Below are positions 5,336 through 8,852 of a DNA stretch of 8,852 nt, piece by piece; position 1 is the first letter of the stretch; each line of letters begins with the position of its first letter. The notes beneath the pieces are model-generated. The model did no database searches and was not told where the DNA came from. It saw nothing but the letters and a program-made list of their open reading frames with translations. The position numbers were made by a program, and so were the translations under genes. The DNA lies in the NCBI GenBank assembly GCA_964582875.1, contig CAZOTZ010000066.1, positions 1 to 8,852 on the forward strand. Direction: 5' to 3'. This stretch comes from JAADDV01 sp964582875. GTDB lineage: Bacteria; Aquificota; Aquificia; Aquificales; Hydrogenothermaceae.

Positions 5336-7099
5336 ATGGGTAAACATATAGTTGTAGACCCAATAACAAGGATTGAAGGACATCTTAGAATTGAGGCTAT
5401 CCTTGACGAAAACAACGTTATTGTTGATGCTTACAGTTCCTCTACAATGTGGAGAGGAATAGAAGTTATTATGAAAGGAAGAGACCCAAGAGATGTTCCT
5501 CTTCTTGCGATGAGAATTTGTGGTGTATGTACTGGAACCCACTACTACACTTCAACACAAACAGTAGAACACGCATTAGGTGTTGTACCCCCTAAAAATG
5601 CAAGACTTGTAAGAAATCTTATTCAAGGTTCTCTTTATTTACACGACCATACCGTTCACTTTTATCATCTACATGCTCTTGATTGGGTTGATGTTGTTTC
5701 TGCTTTAAATGCTGACCCTGCAAAAGCAGCAGCAGAGGCAAAAAAATGGGCAAACATGCTAACAGACCCTATAACCGGAGAAACTATACAACCGTGGAAT
5801 TCTGGAGAAGGAGAGTTTAGAGCTGTTCAGGAAAGACTTAAGAAGTTTGTAAAAGCTGGAAGGTTAGGACCTTTTGCAAATGCTTACTGGGGAAATAAAT
5901 CTTACAAACTATCCCCAGAACAGAACCTTGTTGCTGTTGCCCATTATCTTGATGCCCTTCAAATCCAGAGGGAAATGGCTAAACTGATGGCTATATTTGG
6001 AGGTAAAAACCCACACCCACAATCCCTTGTTGTTGGTGGCGTAACGTGTGTTCAGGATATAAAAAATCCTGCAAGACTTGGACAGTTTGGAGACTTACTT
6101 GAACTATCAAGACAGTTTATATACAGAGCTTACTTACCTGACCTTTTAATGGCAGGAACAGTTTATGCAGATGAAGCTCTAAAAGGAATAGGAAGAGGTC
6201 TTGGAAACTATATGGCTTATGGTGATTTTAGAATGGATGACAATCCGTGGTATAAAGGAAAAACTCTCTTTCCTAATGGGCTTGTACTAAATATGGATTT
6301 ATCTACAGTTTATGATGTTGACCAATCAAAAGTTACAGAAGACGTTACCCACAGCTGGTATGAGTATAAAGGAACAGATAAACCTTTACATCCTTTTGAT
6401 GGACAAACAAATCCAAAATACACAGGTTTCAAAGAAGATGGAACTTTAAAAACAAATGAAAAATACTCATGGATAAAATCCCCTATTTATGATGACCACA
6501 GGGTTGAAGTTGGACCTCTGGCAAGAATGATTGTTGGATATGCAAGGGGCGATGAAAGAATAAAACATTACGTTGACTGGCTTCTAAAATCAGGGAATCT
6601 GCCTGTAAAAGTACTGTTCTCAACAGTTGGAAGAACAGCAGGAAGAGCTATAGAAACAGCTCTCATGGTTGATGTTATGAAAGAATGGCTCACAGAACTG
6701 TCTAAAAATGTAGCTTCAGGTGATTTAAGTACCTGGACTGAGTATGACTTTGAAAAAATAACAAAAGGAAAAGAGCTTAAAGGCTACGGACTAACAGAAG
6801 CTCCAAGGGGAGCACTGGGACACTGGATTAGAATAAAAGATGGAAAAGTGGAAAACTATCAGGCTGTTGTTCCTTCTACATGGAACGGAGCTCCAAGGGA
6901 TTATAAAGGAAGAATGGGAGCTTACGAAGCATCGCTTATAGGAACACCTATGTCTAACCCAGACCAGCCCCTTGAAATACTGAGAACAGTACACTCATTT
7001 GACCCATGTATTGCATGCGCTGTCCATGTTATAGATACGAAAGGAAGAGAACTTGGCGTTTACAAAGTAGAACCTGTAGGTGGAGCTTGTCTTATTTAA
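5336..7099 (+). CDS. hyaB: [NiFe]-hydrogenase large subunit (group 1 type)
   Basis: The 587-residue catalytic subunit oxidising H2 at a Ni-Fe(CN)2CO centre. The N-terminal ligand motif is RICGVCTGTH (Cys62, Cys65); the C-terminal motif DPCIACAVH supplies Cys558 and Cys561 and ends at His564. The remaining 23 residues (565-587, beginning VIDTKGREL) form the peptide removed by the endopeptidase after nickel insertion. RIEGH (12-16), GGKNPHPQS with His227, and EAPRGALGHW are intact, as in group 1 enzymes. It has no signal peptide and is exported with HyaA by the Tat route. SD AGGAGG at 5322-5327 lies eight bases before ATG and overlaps the hyaA stop. Length and motifs are normal for the family, with no damage. 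It differs clearly from the large-subunit homologue at 307-1680, so the two are distinct hydrogenase lineages rather than a recent duplication. Confidence 0.97.
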   Translation: MGKHIVVDPITRIEGHLRIEAILDENNVIVDAYSSSTMWRGIEVIMKGRDPRDVPLLAMRICGVCTGTHYYTSTQTVEHALGVVPPKNARLVRNLIQGSLYLHDHTVHFYHLHALDWVDVVSALNADPAKAAAEAKKWANMLTDPITGETIQPWNSGEGEFRAVQERLKKFVKAGRLGPFANAYWGNKSYKLSPEQNLVAVAHYLDALQIQREMAKLMAIFGGKNPHPQSLVVGGVTCVQDIKNPARLGQFGDLLELSRQFIYRAYLPDLLMAGTVYADEALKGIGRGLGNYMAYGDFRMDDNPWYKGKTLFPNGLVLNMDLSTVYDVDQSKVTEDVTHSWYEYKGTDKPLHPFDGQTNPKYTGFKEDGTLKTNEKYSWIKSPIYDDHRVEVGPLARMIVGYARGDERIKHYVDWLLKSGNLPVKVLFSTVGRTAGRAIETALMVDVMKEWLTELSKNVASGDLSTWTEYDFEKITKGKELKGYGLTEAPRGALGHWIRIKDGKVENYQAVVPSTWNGAPRDYKGRMGAYEASLIGTPMSNPDQPLEILRTVHSFDPCIACAVHVIDTKGRELGVYKVEPVGGACLI

Positions 7100-7115
7100 A
7101 TAGGAGGGCATAAAG

Positions 7116-7814
7116 ATGTATAAAAAAGTAAAAAGAATGACAGTTGCTATGCGAATTTTTCACTGGATTAATGTTTTTTCTATTGTTGTAGCAGTTATAA
7201 CCGGGCTTTATATAGCCCACCCTTATTATCAAACAATGATTTCAGAACCAGCAGCTTATAAGTTTGTTATGGCTTATAACAGGTTGTTTCACTTTTTTGC
7301 AGCACTTCTCCTTGATGTTGTGTCTGTTGCTATTTTTTATCTATATTTTGCAAGTAGATTTGAAAAGATATACAAAAAAATATTACCTACACCAAAAAAC
7401 ATAAAAGAGTTTTTTGAAGTTTTTCTTAATCTTATAACCCTCAACAGGAGAAAAAAATTTGACAGCTCCCATTTAGATAGTTTCAACGCTGTTTATTTCA
7501 CAGTACTACATCTTCTTCTTTTATGGATGTTATTAACAGGCTTTTATATGTACGTTCAAGGTCTTGAAAGTGGATTATCAGCTATAGGTAGCTGGTGGCC
7601 TGCTTCTCTACATTTAGCTACAGACTGGGTAGGTTGGCTTTTAGGTGGTCATGCAGGTGTGAGATGGTGGCACCACTTTACTATGTGGGTAATTCTCGCA
7701 TGGGTCGCTTTTCATATTTACTACCAAGTGTGGAGAACTATTTTCTGGAGAGAAGGAGATATTGCTATAGTCTTTGGTGGATATAAATACAAAAAAGTTG
7801 AGACAACAAAATAA
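7116..7814 (+). CDS. hyaC: Ni/Fe-hydrogenase di-haem cytochrome b subunit
   Basis: This 232-residue membrane protein receives electrons from the small subunit and passes them to the quinone pool. Four hydrophobic helices are visible, about 17-34, 57-79, 123-147 and 188-207. Candidate axial haem b ligands sit where the HyaC/HupC family has them: His16 (RIFHW), His59 (LFHFF), and His186/His187 with His200 (WWHHF to AFHIY) around the fourth helix. The loop before helix 4 (GSWWPASLHLATDW, GGHAGVRWWHH) is family-like. SD AGGAGGG (7102-7108) lies seven bases before ATG, 16 nt after the hyaB stop. The stop codon overlaps the base of a hairpin at 7813-7830, so transcription may partly end here, after the three structural genes. 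Confidence 0.93.
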   Translation: MYKKVKRMTVAMRIFHWINVFSIVVAVITGLYIAHPYYQTMISEPAAYKFVMAYNRLFHFFAALLLDVVSVAIFYLYFASRFEKIYKKILPTPKNIKEFFEVFLNLITLNRRKKFDSSHLDSFNAVYFTVLHLLLLWMLLTGFYMYVQGLESGLSAIGSWWPASLHLATDWVGWLLGGHAGVRWWHHFTMWVILAWVAFHIYYQVWRTIFWREGDIAIVFGGYKYKKVETTK

Positions 7815-7832
7815 GGGGCTAAAGCCCCTTTT
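7813..7832 (+). terminator. Hairpin after hyaC, probable partial terminator
   Basis: AAGGGGCT (7813-7820) pairs perfectly with AGCCCCTT (7823-7830) around two A residues; in practice the loop would be CTAAAG on a GGGG/CCCC core. Four T (7829-7832) end the structure before CC. The T-run is short and maturation genes continue on the same strand 15 nt later, so attenuation or mRNA-end stabilisation is more likely than full termination. Confidence 0.6.
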
Positions 7833-7846
7833 CCTCAGGTGAAAAA

Positions 7847-8410
7847 ATGAAAAAAATAGGTATAGTTGGAGTTGGTAATATACTTTTCAAAGATGAGGGA
7901 ATAGGAGTTTTTGTTGTTAAGTATTTAGAGGAGAATTACTCTTTTGAACCAGATGTAGACCTTATAGATGCAGGGACCCTTGGGTTTGGACTTATGAGAT
8001 TTCTCCACGAATACGACCATATCATTCTAATTGATACTATATCTGTTAATGATAAACCAGGGAGCGTTTACAGACTTACTCCAGAACAGCTTTCTGGTCT
8101 TGCCTCTTATCATCAGACAGCCCACGAAGTGGAAGTACTACAGATGATTGAGATTACCCCCCTAACAGGAAAAATGGCTGATACAGTAGTAATAGGAGTA
8201 GTACCAGAAAACATATGTTCTTCAGAAATAGGTTTAACAAAAACCCTTGAGGATAAACCATTTAAAACAGTTATATCACAGATTTTCAAAGAGCTTGAAA
8301 GAATTGGTGTAGTTTATAAAAAAGTAAATAACCAGACATTAAAAGATGTTGTTATGAAACATTTTGGTTCTTATAACGGAGAACTTTCAGATAAAAGAAT
8401 AAGTAGATAA
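7847..8410 (+). CDS. hyaD: Hydrogenase maturation endopeptidase (HyaD/HybD family)
   Basis: This 187-residue nickel-dependent protease removes the C-terminal peptide of the large subunit after its metal centre is complete. The family motif GVGNILFKDEGIG (8-20) contains Glu17; Asp63 (LIDTIS) and His93 (TAHEVEVLQ) correspond to the three metal ligands Glu16, Asp62 and His93 of E. coli HybD. It is somewhat longer than HybD (about 164 residues), with an extra charged C-terminal tail after about residue 155. AGGTG (7837-7841) lies five bases before ATG, right after the hairpin. Its natural substrate here is the hyaB product, which has a 23-residue tail; the other large-subunit homologue in the window has no tail to cut. 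It is followed after 9 nt by hypF. Confidence 0.94.
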   Translation: MKKIGIVGVGNILFKDEGIGVFVVKYLEENYSFEPDVDLIDAGTLGFGLMRFLHEYDHIILIDTISVNDKPGSVYRLTPEQLSGLASYHQTAHEVEVLQMIEITPLTGKMADTVVIGVVPENICSSEIGLTKTLEDKPFKTVISQIFKELERIGVVYKKVNNQTLKDVVMKHFGSYNGELSDKRISR

Positions 8411-8419
8411 AGGAGAAAG

Positions 8420-8852
8420 ATGAACCAGACAGAGATGATAAAGCTGAAAACATACTTTACCCATAAATCAGGAAATGAGACTTTTTTACAACTTATAGAA
8501 AAAATAGGAAAGGAACATGAAATAAACGGTTTTGTTGGTAAACAGGGAAATACAGTATTTATATATGTTTCAGGAAAAAGGCAGGAAGTAGAAAGTTTTT
8601 ATAAAAAGCTTGGGGAAAAACTTCCTTTTTCGGTGTTCTTTGGTAAAGCAATTACAGAAGCAGTTGAAACGTTTAAAGATGAAAATGAACCTTTTCACTT
8701 AAAGGGCTCTTTCAACTCTATTCCTCAAAATCTATCTCCCTGTCCATCATGTATGGAAGAACTTTTAAATATAGACAACAAAAGATTTTTTTATCCTTTT
8801 ATCTCCTGCAATTACTGTGGAAATCAGTACTCATATCTTTATGACTATCCAT
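8420..8852 (+). CDS. hypF: Carbamoyltransferase HypF, N-terminal part (runs off the window)
   Basis: The first 144 codons of a gene that continues beyond 8852. HypF uses carbamoyl phosphate to make the thiocarbamate on HypE from which the CN ligands of [NiFe]-hydrogenase iron derive; it acts in the cytoplasm. Residues about 8-90 have the size and pattern of the N-terminal acylphosphatase domain, but the usual GVGFR-type phosphate loop is replaced by GNETF, so the catalytic Arg seems absent. Next comes the first HypF zinc finger: CPSCMEELL (Cys108, Cys111) and CNYCG (Cys130, Cys133), 18 residues between the pairs, with the family's YPFISCNYCG wording. SD AGGAG (8411-8415) overlaps the end of the hyaD operon spacing, five bases before ATG. 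The call rests mainly on the zinc finger and gene neighbourhood. Confidence 0.85.
   Translation, partial: MNQTEMIKLKTYFTHKSGNETFLQLIEKIGKEHEINGFVGKQGNTVFIYVSGKRQEVESFYKKLGEKLPFSVFFGKAITEAVETFKDENEPFHLKGSFNSIPQNLSPCPSCMEELLNIDNKRFFYPFISCNYCGNQYSYLYDYP

Noticed and set aside
5013..5369. Antisense open frame of 118 codons across the end of the small-subunit gene
   Set aside because: It lies wholly opposite well-conserved hyaA and hyaB sequence, has a Pro/Ser-rich composition typical of reverse frames, and shows no recognisable motif.

Overview
The window looks like part of the genome of a thermophilic, hydrogen-oxidising bacterium of the Aquificales/Hydrogenothermaceae type (Persephonella or Sulfurihydrogenibium relatives). 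This placement is inference. It rests on the AT-rich coding sequence, the Lys/Glu/Ile-rich proteins with strong Shine-Dalgarno (SD) sites, and the gene content: a membrane-bound uptake hydrogenase, a nickel importer and a second group-2-like hydrogenase large subunit. All genes read on the + strand.

Layout. Positions 1-306 hold no convincing gene. Two near-identical 29-nt, CRISPR-like repeats (2-30 and 215-243) bracket about 184 nt of visibly more GC-rich sequence of unknown origin. Next comes a [NiFe]-hydrogenase large-subunit homologue (307-1680) that has all four nickel-ligand cysteines but no C-terminal maturation peptide and no small subunit in the window. A tightly overlapping four-gene operon follows (1746-4007), encoding an ECF-type nickel transporter: NikM, NikN, NikQ and NikO, the last with a His-rich tail. 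Then comes a group-1-type membrane-bound hydrogenase operon: Tat-exported small subunit (4081-5322), large subunit (5336-7099) and di-haem cytochrome b (7116-7814). After a compact hairpin it continues with the maturation endopeptidase (7847-8410) and the 5' part of hypF (8420 to the window end).

How they work together. The Nik proteins import Ni2+. HypF begins synthesis of the CN ligands of the active-site iron. The endopeptidase trims the large subunit at His564 after nickel insertion. The folded heterodimer is exported through the twin-arginine signal of the small subunit. Electrons from periplasmic H2 then pass through the small-subunit Fe-S clusters to cytochrome b and quinone.

The most interesting signal is regulatory. 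The imperfect palindrome ATGAA-N6-TTCAT occurs once in front of nikM, inside the likely promoter spacer, and twice in front of the hydrogenase operon with centres 30 bp apart. The nickel importer and the hydrogenase therefore probably share an unknown regulator, and the operator shape resembles ArsR/SmtB-family sites. Other oddities are an Asn in place of the second proximal-cluster Cys of the small subunit, a roughly 65-residue extension ahead of its Tat motif, and a degenerate acylphosphatase loop in HypF.
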